A stretch of 48,354 bases of DNA from Burkholderiales bacterium (GTDB taxonomy: Bacteria > Pseudomonadota > Gammaproteobacteria > Burkholderiales > Burkholderiaceae_C). The translations under genes were made by a program, and so were the position numbers. Numbering within the stretch: position 1 is the stretch's first letter; each line of letters starts with the position of its first letter. This document shows positions 34,132 through 42,177 of the stretch, piece after piece. The notes beneath the pieces were generated by a model. It made no database searches. It was not told the DNA's origin and worked only from the letters and a program-made list of their open reading frames with translations. Location of the stretch: positions 1 to 48,354 of the forward strand of contig JAGWXI010000009.1 of the NCBI GenBank assembly GCA_018969975.1, written 5' to 3'.

Positions 34132-35274
34132 ATGGTCGATTTCAAGAAACGCAGTTGGATCATCACTGCCTCGGTATGTGCCGTTACTGCCGGCGCGTTA
34201 GTTGCATGCGGTAAAAAAGAAGAAGCTAAACCGGCAGAGCCCGCTAAAGCAGAAGTGAAAGCTGAACCTCTCAAAATCGCGTTTGCCTATGTTGGGCCTG
34301 TAGGGGACGGCGGCTGGACGTTCGCCCACGACAACGCACGCAAAGCTCTAGAAAAAGAATTTGGCGACAAAATTCAAACTTCATTCGTTGAAAACGTACC
34401 GGAATCAGCAGATGCAGAGCGCGTGATTCGCGATATGGTCGGCCAAGGCAATAAGCTTATTTTTGGCACCACTTTTGGTTACATGGATCCCATGCTCAAG
34501 GTTGCAGCTGACAACAAAGACGTGAAGTTTGAGCACGCTACAGGTTACAAGCAAGCCGACAACATGCGCACCTACGACAGCCGAACCTATGAGGGTGCTT
34601 ATATGGCTGGCGTGATCGCTGGCAAGATGACCAAGACCAACACATTAGGTGTTGTGGCATCCATCCCAATTCCAGAAGTTATTCGCAATATCAATAGCTT
34701 TACCTTGGGCGCGCAATCCAGCAACCCCAAAATCAAAACCAAAGTAGTCTGGGTCAACGAGTGGTTCAACCCACCCAAAGAAACAGAAGCCGCCACCAGT
34801 TTGATCAACGGCGGTGCCGACGTACTTTTCCAAAATACGGATTCCCCTGCGGTACTCAAAACAGCGCAAGACAAAGGAAAACGCGCTTTTGGATGGGACT
34901 CTGACATGACGGCCTACGGCCCTAAAGCCCACTTAGCCTCAGCCATCATCAACTGGACGCCTTACTACATCAAAGCCACACGCGAAGCCCTTGAAGGCAA
35001 ATGGAATGGTGGCGGACACACGTGGTCAGGCGTGAAAGACGGTGCCATTGACATCGTCTCGATTGCTGACGATGTACCTGCTGACACCAAAGCCAAGGTA
35101 GAGGAAATCAAAAAAGGATTGACGGATGGCACTTTTGCCATCTGGAAGGGCCCACTGATGGACAACACTGGAAAAGAAGTGCTCAGCAAGGACAGCGTTG
35201 CTGACGACAAGTTTTTGAGTGGCGTCAATTTCTACGTCAAAGGCGTTGATGGAAAAGTACCAGGCGGTAAGTAA
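34132..35274 (+). CDS. BMP-family ABC transporter substrate-binding lipoprotein
   Basis: A 380-residue secreted protein. The N terminus has a lysine/arginine start, a hydrophobic stretch and a lipobox ALVAC with Cys near residue 24, followed by a KPAEPAKAEVK linker, so a membrane-anchored lipoprotein is likely. The BMP domain begins at LKIAFAYVGPVGDGGWTFAHDNARKALE and has GTTFGYMDPMLKVAA and FGWDSDMTAYGPKAHLASAIINW. A very good Shine-Dalgarno (AAGGAG, 34121-34126) precedes the ATG, consistent with high expression of the binding protein. Known relatives bind nucleosides; the ligand here is unproven. Confidence 0.92.
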   Translation: MVDFKKRSWIITASVCAVTAGALVACGKKEEAKPAEPAKAEVKAEPLKIAFAYVGPVGDGGWTFAHDNARKALEKEFGDKIQTSFVENVPESADAERVIRDMVGQGNKLIFGTTFGYMDPMLKVAADNKDVKFEHATGYKQADNMRTYDSRTYEGAYMAGVIAGKMTKTNTLGVVASIPIPEVIRNINSFTLGAQSSNPKIKTKVVWVNEWFNPPKETEAATSLINGGADVLFQNTDSPAVLKTAQDKGKRAFGWDSDMTAYGPKAHLASAIINWTPYYIKATREALEGKWNGGGHTWSGVKDGAIDIVSIADDVPADTKAKVEEIKKGLTDGTFAIWKGPLMDNTGKEVLSKDSVADDKFLSGVNFYVKGVDGKVPGGK

Positions 35275-35290
35275 AAATATTGCGTTAGTT

Positions 35291-36094
35291 ATGGATCAGG
35301 TCGAATTTGTCAATGGGAAAACCCGTGTCTATGGCATCGTGGGCGACCCCATTGAGCAGGTTCGATCCCCAGAAATGGTCACTTGGGAAATGCAAAAGCG
35401 CGATCACAACGCATTGCTGATACCGATGCACATTGCACGTGATGAATTTGATAGCGTGATGCCCCACATCATGCGCATGCGCAATTTAGATGGCTTGATT
35501 TTTACCATTCCCTTCAAAGCCCAAGCCATTGCGCTAGCAAAAACCTTAGGTCCTCAGGCCTCGCAGATTGGTGCGATCAATGCACTCAAAAAGCACAGCA
35601 GCGGCGCATGGAGTGGCGAAATATTTGACGGAATCGGATGTGTAGAAGCCTTCAAACAAAAAGGCATCACTCTTCAAGATAAGCGACTACAACTCATAGG
35701 CTTAGGTGGCGCAGGATCGGCTATTTGTGTTGCTTTGGCGTATGAAAAACCAAAGCTTATGCGCCTCTTTGATATCAACCCTCAAACCACTGAACGTATG
35801 GCCAAGATGGTGAACACCATCAGCCCGCAGACTGTGATTGAAGTTGGATTGCCACATGCAGAAGGCATAGACATCTTGCTCAATGCATCCCCAGTTGGCA
35901 TGCTGAACGACGCACGACTTCCCTTAGCAGTAGAGCAATTCAAAAAAGAGTTGATTGTTTTTGATGCGATCGTTATGCCAGAGAACACACCCCTGTTGTC
36001 CCTTGCCCATGATTGTGGCTGCCAATTTGTGAGGGGCAGAGAGATGATGCTCGGCCAAATTTCCAAAATTGTTGACTATTTTTTTGCGCCCTAA
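35291..36094 (+). CDS. Shikimate-dehydrogenase-like enzyme (AroE paralogue)
   Basis: A 267-residue protein with the AroE fold: a substrate domain (GIVGDPIEQVRSPEM), catalytic Lys K76 in FTIPFK, Asp D113 in FDGIGC, and the NADP motif GLGGAGSA at 137-144. The usual substrate-binding Ser pair (SxS in GxPIxxSxSP) reads VRS, and the following HN is replaced, so it may not use shikimate. Similar paralogues (quinate/shikimate or SdhL types) act in catabolism. It begins 16 bases after the BMP lipoprotein gene and would be part of the same operon, suggesting that the imported compound, or a product of it, is its substrate. The frame opens at 35219, but the ATG at 35291 fits the family. Confidence 0.82.
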   Translation: MDQVEFVNGKTRVYGIVGDPIEQVRSPEMVTWEMQKRDHNALLIPMHIARDEFDSVMPHIMRMRNLDGLIFTIPFKAQAIALAKTLGPQASQIGAINALKKHSSGAWSGEIFDGIGCVEAFKQKGITLQDKRLQLIGLGGAGSAICVALAYEKPKLMRLFDINPQTTERMAKMVNTISPQTVIEVGLPHAEGIDILLNASPVGMLNDARLPLAVEQFKKELIVFDAIVMPENTPLLSLAHDCGCQFVRGREMMLGQISKIVDYFFAP

Positions 36095-36136
36095 ATACAT
36101 TTAGAATCACACCATGCTCATTATTTGAGTGCATCC

Positions 36137-36224
36137 GCTAGGGGTGTTGGTGTCAACAAGGTGGCACTGGCTGAGAAAGTCCCTTTGAACCTGATTGAGG
36201 TAATCCTCGCGCAGGGAAGCTAGT
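36137..36224 (+). ncRNA. TPP riboswitch (thi element)
   Basis: The leader contains the conserved TPP riboswitch core in order: CTAGGGGTG (36138-36146), CTGAGA (36171-36176), CCCTTTGAACCTGAT (36181-36195), a hairpin TGAGG...CCTCG and GCAGGGAAGC (36211-36220). GCTAG (36137-36141) and CTAGT (36220-36224) can close the P1 stem. Binding of thiamin pyrophosphate normally lowers expression of the following gene. A small hairpin TGGGT/ACCCA (36240-36253) lies between it and the first start codon and may form part of the expression platform. It sits about 66 bases before the luxE-like ATG, with no other gene between. The call is firm. Confidence 0.96.
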
Positions 36225-36289
36225 CAAAAGTGACGGAACTGGGTATCCACCCACATTCTCCGAATCTGCGTTAGCCCCCTGCTCCAGTT

Positions 36290-37384
36290 ATGGACAACAT
36301 GGCAAACAACGCGTCAGTGATCGAAGATGAAGTAATGGCTTTCATGCAAATGAACGCTTCGGACGATGCCGCCTTCAATGCCATGGCTTTGCGCCTTTTT
36401 AAACACCAAGCGCAATTTAATGTGCCTTTCCAACGGTTTTGCCAAATGCGCGGTAAAACCCCACGCACTGTCACCCATTGGCACGACATCCCGGCCGTGC
36501 CTATCAATGCCTTCAAAGACTTAGATCTGACATGCACACCCACAAACCAATGTGGTCGCGTTTTCATGACCAGCGGAACAACCCGTGGTGATGTCAAAGG
36601 CCGTCATTACCACCCGTCGCTCAGGGTCTACGACGCATCCATGCGTTTAAATTTTGAACGGCAGTTAATGTCTCAAAAATCAAAAATACGGATTGGGATT
36701 CTTTTTCCAACGGTAGACATGATGCCCCACTCATCGTTGGCGCATTTCCTCCATTTAGCACTCGCGCATTTTGGTACACCCAATAGCCAATATTTCTTGG
36801 GACCTAGCGGCTTAGACATAGAAGCACTCACGCAAGCACTGCAACAGGCTGAAAAAAATCACGAACCTATCGCACTCCTTGGCGCTAGCTACAGCATGGT
36901 CCACGCCATGGATGCTCTGATCGCCTCTGGTGTTAATTTCAAACTGCCCACATCAAGTTGGTTGTTTGATACGGGCGGATTCAAAGGCCAATCACGTGAG
37001 ATTGAAATAGATAGTTTCTACAACCAACTCTCCAACACATTTGGCGTGCCGCGTTCTCAATGCTTCAATATGTACGGCATGACTGAGTTGAGTACCCAGT
37101 TGTACGACGCAGGTAACAGCACCACACCCTCCGTCAAACGTGGGCCACACTGGATTCGCACCAGAGTCATCGACCCCATCAGCGGCCAAGACATGCCAAA
37201 GGGCGAACGTGGCGTCTTGGTACACACGGACTTGGCCAACTACAACTCTGTCACCACCCTATTGACAGAAGACGTTGGCATCGCCACGGACGACGGTTTT
37301 ATTTTGCTGGGTCGCGCACAAGGCGCACAAGCAAAAGGATGCTCTTTGGCAGTTGAAGATTTTCTGCAGGCGGCGCGCGTATGA
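36290..37384 (+). CDS. LuxE/PaaK-like acyl-protein synthetase (carboxylate-activating enzyme)
   Basis: A 364-residue adenylate-forming enzyme. Its length is that of LuxE (about 370) rather than of phenylacetate-CoA ligase (about 430). The nucleotide loop is TSGTT at 94-98, the A5 motif is MYGMTE at 261-266, and LLTEDVG at 324-330 corresponds to the TGD motif. In bioluminescent bacteria LuxE activates a fatty acid as acyl-AMP and hands the acyl group to LuxC. Here it is the first gene after a TPP riboswitch, and the stop overlaps the luxC-like start (ATGA). I infer that it activates a carboxylated thiamin precursor. No clear Shine-Dalgarno sequence is seen upstream of the ATG at 36290; downstream starts at 36299 and 36335 are alternatives. 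Confidence 0.85.
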   Translation: MDNMANNASVIEDEVMAFMQMNASDDAAFNAMALRLFKHQAQFNVPFQRFCQMRGKTPRTVTHWHDIPAVPINAFKDLDLTCTPTNQCGRVFMTSGTTRGDVKGRHYHPSLRVYDASMRLNFERQLMSQKSKIRIGILFPTVDMMPHSSLAHFLHLALAHFGTPNSQYFLGPSGLDIEALTQALQQAEKNHEPIALLGASYSMVHAMDALIASGVNFKLPTSSWLFDTGGFKGQSREIEIDSFYNQLSNTFGVPRSQCFNMYGMTELSTQLYDAGNSTTPSVKRGPHWIRTRVIDPISGQDMPKGERGVLVHTDLANYNSVTTLLTEDVGIATDDGFILLGRAQGAQAKGCSLAVEDFLQAARV

Positions 37385-38841
37385 CCGTGTTGCATTTCAC
37401 TGCCGGCTACGTTCCAAGCATTGCGCATGAAGACCTGGCTTGGCACACGCTGACATATGGAGCAGGCGTTACACGATTGGAGGTGAAAGTCCCGATCTTG
37501 ACGCCTGCACAAATACTGGCTGTGACGCAACACATCAAGAGTGCCGTCCAATCGCACATCAAAACCATGGCCGTGTCAGATATCGTGCATGCTATCGATT
37601 TAGCTATTCTTAGATTGCTCGACGTCAACCATGAAGATAGAAAACGCATAGACACACTATTACCCATTGCCACAGGCATGGATGCAACCATGTTGCGCCA
37701 TAACTTCAGCGAATATTTACAAACATTCCGTGCACTGCAATTGCGTCGGTTTATCGCCGAGGACTTCAGCAATCCCAAAATGCTGGATGAATTTCAGCCA
37801 CGCATTACCGGAGGATGGACCAAGGCGGTAGGTGCAGACCTCGTCACGCATATTTGGGCTGGAAACGTTCCTGGTTTACCTTTATGGAGTTTGATCTCGG
37901 GCCTTTTGGTGAAGGCCGCAACGGTAGGTAAGGTATCGAGTACTGAGCCCATCTGTGCATCTATATTTGCCAACGTATTGGCAGATGTAGAACCTCGGTT
38001 GGCAGACTGTCTGTCGATTATTTGGTGGCCGACCGAAGACGTCGATATTGCCAGCCAACTATTCCAACAATCAGATATTGTTCTTGCCTACGGCGGAAAC
38101 AGCGCACTGTCTGCTATTCAAAACCAAGTACCCGTGACCACGCGCTTTTTACCGCACGGACATAAACTGAGTTTTGGTATGGTTTCTCAGTCTGCACTGT
38201 CTGTTGTGCGTGCTAAACGCGTTGCAGCCCAAGCCGCCTTAGACATCACCCGCTACGAACAACAAGGCTGTTATTCACCGCAAATGTTCTATGTAGAGCG
38301 TGGTGCTCAAGTGAGTCCACAAGAATTTGCACAGTCACTTGCTAGTGAATTGTCTGCATTGGCGCACAAATACCCAAGAGCCTCTTTGTCATTAGAAGAG
38401 GCTTCACACATCGCCAGTTGGCGTGAATCGCATGAATTTGCCATGTTGCAAAACTCTGAAATTCAAGTGCTGGGAGATAAGCAGGATGCGTTTGTGGTGG
38501 TTTATAGCGATACACCACTGTCGCTCAACCCCAGTCCGCTCAACCGATGCGTCACCGTTGTTGCAGTTGATTCGTTACTGGATGTAATGCCTTTGTTGAA
38601 AGACCAACGCCCGTATTTACAAACAACCGGCCTGGCAACAGATCCAGAAACATTGCTTCAATTAGGTGAAGCACTAGCGCTCGCTGGTGTCACTCGCATT
38701 TGTGCGATTGGCGAAATGACCTCTCCTGCTGCTGGTTGGCATCACGATGGACGATTCAGCCTAGCCGATTTGGTAAATATGGTCGACATTGAAACATCGA
38801 CTGAAGTTGCAGCGAATCAGTTAACCCACTATGAACTCTGA
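37381..38841 (+). CDS. LuxC-like acyl-CoA/acyl-protein reductase
   Basis: A 486-residue aldehyde-forming reductase of the LuxC family. Conserved pieces are HIWAGNVPGLPLWSL (157-171), the cysteine motif QGCYSPQ with catalytic Cys C297, and the C-terminal GWHHDGRFSLADLV (452-465). LuxC takes an acyl group onto its Cys from LuxE or CoA and reduces it to an aldehyde with NADPH. There is no luxA, luxB or luxD in the window, so light production is not the purpose. The overlap with the luxE-like gene and with the ABC ATPase gene shows one operon, under thiamin control. The natural acyl substrate is unknown; see the findings. Confidence 0.85.
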   Translation: MTVLHFTAGYVPSIAHEDLAWHTLTYGAGVTRLEVKVPILTPAQILAVTQHIKSAVQSHIKTMAVSDIVHAIDLAILRLLDVNHEDRKRIDTLLPIATGMDATMLRHNFSEYLQTFRALQLRRFIAEDFSNPKMLDEFQPRITGGWTKAVGADLVTHIWAGNVPGLPLWSLISGLLVKAATVGKVSSTEPICASIFANVLADVEPRLADCLSIIWWPTEDVDIASQLFQQSDIVLAYGGNSALSAIQNQVPVTTRFLPHGHKLSFGMVSQSALSVVRAKRVAAQAALDITRYEQQGCYSPQMFYVERGAQVSPQEFAQSLASELSALAHKYPRASLSLEEASHIASWRESHEFAMLQNSEIQVLGDKQDAFVVVYSDTPLSLNPSPLNRCVTVVAVDSLLDVMPLLKDQRPYLQTTGLATDPETLLQLGEALALAGVTRICAIGEMTSPAAGWHHDGRFSLADLVNMVDIETSTEVAANQLTHYEL

Positions 38842-39616
38842 TTCACGCATGACCCCAATCGAATCCAAGGCGCAGCATCTTTTGCGTCTGCAAAATGTGT
38901 CGTTCTCCTACTTAGAGGGTATGGAAACACTGCACAACATCAACCTAGATTTAGCGCCAGGCGAATTCCACTGCCTAATAGGTCGCAGTGGTTGCGGGAA
39001 AACCAGCTTGCTCAAATTAGCGGCTGGGCTACTTTCCGCCCAGCAGGGCGAAGTGGTGTGGAATAACCAACCGTTAATTACGCCGCAAAGCGATATGGGA
39101 TTTGTATTCCAACGTCCAACGCTTCTTGAGTGGTTAGACGTTATAGACAATGTATTACTGCCAATTGCATTGCATAGAAGAATTGAAAATTCAGATACCC
39201 ATAAGGCGAAAGAATTGCTGCAACGCATGGGGCTTGCAAATAAATTTGATGACAAGCCAACTGAACTATCAGGCGGACAACAAAGCCGCGTTGCAATTGC
39301 GCGCGCGCTGATCACCAGTCCACGCATCTTGTTCATGGACGAACCTTTTGCCTCTTTAGATGCGATCACCCGAGAAGAACTACAACATGATCTGATGGCT
39401 ATTTGTGCAGAACACAAAACTTCTATCTTGTTTGTGACACACGATATTGGCGAAGCCGTCTACCTGGGTAAACAGGTCTCTGTGATGGCGCAAGGAAAAA
39501 TTCACCACACACTCGCAATCGACTTGCCGCAACCGCGTCAAAACTCCATGCGCCACAGCCCAGAGTTCAATCACTTCAGTGCAAAGCTGCGTCATGCCAT
39601 GGAGGGGGTTGCATGA
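38831..39616 (+). CDS. ABC transporter ATP-binding protein, ThiZ/SsuB-like
   Basis: A 261-residue ATPase of the nitrate/sulfonate/pyrimidine-precursor importer group. Walker A is GRSGCGKTS, the signature LSGGQQSRVAIARAL and Walker B ILFMDEPFASLD, followed by the H-loop FVTHDI. It overlaps the luxC-like gene by 11 bases and the permease gene by 4. A downstream ATG at 38849 is an alternative start. With the permease and binding protein it forms a three-gene ThiXYZ-like system, a type that TPP riboswitches often control. Confidence 0.93.
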   Translation: MNSDSRMTPIESKAQHLLRLQNVSFSYLEGMETLHNINLDLAPGEFHCLIGRSGCGKTSLLKLAAGLLSAQQGEVVWNNQPLITPQSDMGFVFQRPTLLEWLDVIDNVLLPIALHRRIENSDTHKAKELLQRMGLANKFDDKPTELSGGQQSRVAIARALITSPRILFMDEPFASLDAITREELQHDLMAICAEHKTSILFVTHDIGEAVYLGKQVSVMAQGKIHHTLAIDLPQPRQNSMRHSPEFNHFSAKLRHAMEGVA

Positions 39617-40362
39617 AATCAAAGTCTTATTTTTGGACACTCGTGGTCGGTGTAGTTTTCTTAACAACTTGGGAAGTTTTGGTACGCGCACTAGGCACCT
39701 CAGAGTTGGTGATGCCAGCCCCATCGCGAGTTGCAGATGTTTTATGGAAGAGCTTAGTAAACGGTTACCTGTGGCCACATATTTGGCAAACACTGGTAGA
39801 AGTTTTTTGGGGAATTGTGTTGGGTGGGTTAATAGGGTGCGTTGGCGGCATTGTTTTAGGTGAGTCTAAGCATTTACGCTCTCTTCTCATGCCTTATGTT
39901 GTCTTGAGCCAAGTCATACCCAAATTGGCACTTGCACCTTTATTCATTGTCTGGTTTGGCTTTGGCGTGCTACCCACCGTTGTCATGACTGCGTTAATTT
40001 GTTTTTTTCCATTGCTTGAAAACACAGTGACCAGCATGCAACAAGTGGATCCACAGAAATTAGAACTTTTTAAAATGCTGCGTGCAAATAGGTGGCAAAC
40101 GCTGTGGCGCTTAAAAATTCCCTCAGGTATGCCTAATATATTGGCAGGCTTTCGGGTCGCTTTGGTTCTGGCATGGGTGGGTGCTGTTGTGGGTGAGTTC
40201 ATTGGATCGAGCAAAGGACTTGGCGCATTGATCATCGCTGCGCAAGGCTCTATGGATACGCCTTTGATGTTTGCTGTCTTAGTAGTTATCACCTTCCTCG
40301 GCATCTCAAGTTATTGGATATTTCAAACATTTGAACGTCGATTTTTGCAATCTCAATTTTGA
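39613..40362 (+). CDS. ABC transporter permease, ThiX/SsuC-like
   Basis: A 249-residue inner-membrane permease with about six hydrophobic helices. The EAA-type coupling region is visible as FKMLRANRWQTLWRLKIPSGMPNILAGFRVALVLAWVGAV (about 155-193). It belongs to the BPD_transp_1 group that carries sulfonates, nitrate or thiamin pyrimidine precursors. The start overlaps the ATPase stop. Position under the TPP riboswitch and next to a ThiY-like binding protein supports import of a thiamin precursor. Confidence 0.93.
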   Translation: MKSKSYFWTLVVGVVFLTTWEVLVRALGTSELVMPAPSRVADVLWKSLVNGYLWPHIWQTLVEVFWGIVLGGLIGCVGGIVLGESKHLRSLLMPYVVLSQVIPKLALAPLFIVWFGFGVLPTVVMTALICFFPLLENTVTSMQQVDPQKLELFKMLRANRWQTLWRLKIPSGMPNILAGFRVALVLAWVGAVVGEFIGSSKGLGALIIAAQGSMDTPLMFAVLVVITFLGISSYWIFQTFERRFLQSQF

Positions 40363-40382
40363 TTCTTCCAGAAAGTTTCCAT

Positions 40383-41399
40383 ATGTCTCTCGCGTTTCAC
40401 AGTTTCCGATTAACTATCGCTGGCACCATCACCTGTGTTTTGGGTCTACTTATTACAGCAACAGGCTATGCCCAATCACCTGCAAAGCTCGATAAAGTTG
40501 TCATCGCCAGCTGGGGTAAACCCATCACTGAAATTACCAATTTATTGGTTGAAGAAGACAAAGGCTTCTTCAAATCCAGAGGGATTGAGATGACGATTAT
40601 TCCTGGCGCAGGTGGTGCAGACGCGATACGCAATTTGCTGAGTGGCCAAGCCGATGTAGCGTTTACGGACCCCGCATCTTTTTTCACAGCCATCGACAAA
40701 GGTGAGAAATTAAGGGCTATTTACGATATTTACCCACAAAATATTTTTAATTTGGTTTCGCTTAAATCACAAAACATCACCAAACCATCGGACCTCAAAG
40801 GCAAGCGCATTGGCGTTTATAGCCTGGCCAGCGGGACAAGGCAAAACCTGCAAATCTTGCTACACCAAGCAGGTTTGACCGAAGCCGACGTCACCATCGT
40901 TGTGACTGGGTTATTGAACTTTTTACCCCTCATGCAAGGCCAAGTAGATGCCACAGCCGCTACCGACACAGGTCTTCTGGTTGGAAAGCAAAAAGGCCTA
41001 GGTGATGTGCATGTGATGGAAGTTAAAAATTATGTAAATATCTCCAGCGATTTCTTTGTTGTGCGAGAAGAAACTTACCAACAAAAGAAAGACGTTTTGA
41101 AACGATTTCTACAAGCCTACCAAGACAGCGCGGAATGGATGATGCGCTCACCCCAAGAGGCAGCCAAGTTGGCTGTGAAATTTGCGCTTGATGGCCAAAA
41201 CGAAACCGCTAATTTAGAAGTAATTAAGTTACGCAACTCCACCAGCGTTTCACCCGTGACCCAACAAAAAGGCTTAGGCGCTTTTGATATGAACGTCATT
41301 CAAAAGGGTGCCAATGCCTACAAAGCATTTGGCTTGATTCAACGCGACATCAAAGTTACAGATGTCATCAGCCAAGATTTATTACCAGGCAAAAAATAA
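40383..41399 (+). CDS. ABC transporter substrate-binding protein, NMT1/ThiY-like
   Basis: A 338-residue periplasmic protein. The signal peptide runs to about residue 33 (GLLITATGYAQ). The mature part begins LDKVVIASWGKPITEITNLLVEEDKGFFKSRGIEM, typical of the NMT1/THI5/SsuA fold. ThiY of this fold binds a formylaminopyrimidine; the Cys cluster of yeast THI5 enzymes is absent, so this is a binding protein and not an HMP synthase. Being in the TPP operon with LuxE/LuxC/SDR suggests that its ligand is a carboxylated precursor. The frame opens with TTG at 40359; the ATG at 40383 starts the signal peptide. Confidence 0.88.
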   Translation: MSLAFHSFRLTIAGTITCVLGLLITATGYAQSPAKLDKVVIASWGKPITEITNLLVEEDKGFFKSRGIEMTIIPGAGGADAIRNLLSGQADVAFTDPASFFTAIDKGEKLRAIYDIYPQNIFNLVSLKSQNITKPSDLKGKRIGVYSLASGTRQNLQILLHQAGLTEADVTIVVTGLLNFLPLMQGQVDATAATDTGLLVGKQKGLGDVHVMEVKNYVNISSDFFVVREETYQQKKDVLKRFLQAYQDSAEWMMRSPQEAAKLAVKFALDGQNETANLEVIKLRNSTSVSPVTQQKGLGAFDMNVIQKGANAYKAFGLIQRDIKVTDVISQDLLPGKK

Positions 41400-41400
41400 G

Positions 41401-42177
41401 ATGCATGCCAAGCGCTTTCACAACCAAACAGTTTTGGTAACGGGTGCTAGCCGAGGCATAGGTGCAGCGATTGCCAAAGCTTTTGCATCTGAAGGTGCAT
41501 GTGTCTTGGTGAACTACCTTGCGAATGCCGATTCAGCCAATGGCGTGGTGAGCGATTGTGAAAAGTTAGGCGGTACTGCCCTAGCCTTGCAAGCCGACGT
41601 ACGCGAACCATCTTCAGTCACGGATATGGTGGCTTATGCCATGCGCGAGGTTGGGCGCATCGATGTGTTGGTGAACAACGCATTTAGCCCTTACGCGTTT
41701 GACCCAGAAAACCGCAAACGCTTTTGGGAAACGCCATGGGCTGACTACCAAATCCAATTTGATGGCGCAGTTCAGGCTACCTTCAACGTTTGTCAGTCAG
41801 TGATTCCGAATATGCGTCAACGTGCAAAAGGCAGCATCATCAATATGGTGAGTGACTTGGTCTACCGACCCAGCATTCCTTATCACGACTACTCCACGGC
41901 CAAGTCTGCTTTAGTGGGCTTTAGTAGAAATTTAGCCACTGAATTAGGTCCTTGTGGCATTCGTGTGAACTGTGTTGCACCGGGCTTGGTCAGTCCTACC
42001 GCTTCTAGTGCGCACACCAAGGAAGCTGTCAAAGATATGTTGATCGCTCAGACACCCTTAGGAAGGTTAGCCACTCCAGCAGATGTGGCAGGCCCTGTTT
42101 TGTTTTTAGCGTCAGACGAGAGCCAATTTATGACCGGACAAGTCTTGGTTGTCGACGGCGGACTGGTGATGGTTTAA
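41401..42177 (+). CDS. Short-chain dehydrogenase/reductase (FabG-like)
   Basis: A 258-residue classical SDR. The NADP motif TGASRGIG is at 14-21, NNA at 92-94, catalytic Ser S151 and Y164-x3-K168 (YSTAK), with the C-terminal GQVLVVDGG. It would reduce a carbonyl to an alcohol (or the reverse). The ATG lies one base after the stop of the binding protein gene, so it is the last gene of the riboswitch operon. In the proposed scheme it reduces the aldehyde made by LuxC. It ends convergent with thiD, overlapping by four bases. The family is certain; the substrate is inferred. Confidence 0.88.
   Translation: MHAKRFHNQTVLVTGASRGIGAAIAKAFASEGACVLVNYLANADSANGVVSDCEKLGGTALALQADVREPSSVTDMVAYAMREVGRIDVLVNNAFSPYAFDPENRKRFWETPWADYQIQFDGAVQATFNVCQSVIPNMRQRAKGSIINMVSDLVYRPSIPYHDYSTAKSALVGFSRNLATELGPCGIRVNCVAPGLVSPTASSAHTKEAVKDMLIAQTPLGRLATPADVAGPVLFLASDESQFMTGQVLVVDGGLVMV

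Noticed and set aside
36290-38841. Bioluminescence operon
   Set aside because: luxE- and luxC-like genes are present, but there are no luxA, luxB or luxD genes and the control element is a TPP riboswitch.
40383-41399. THI5-type HMP synthase
   Set aside because: The fold is shared, but the protein has a signal peptide, lacks the THI5 cysteine cluster and sits in an ABC operon; it is a binding protein.
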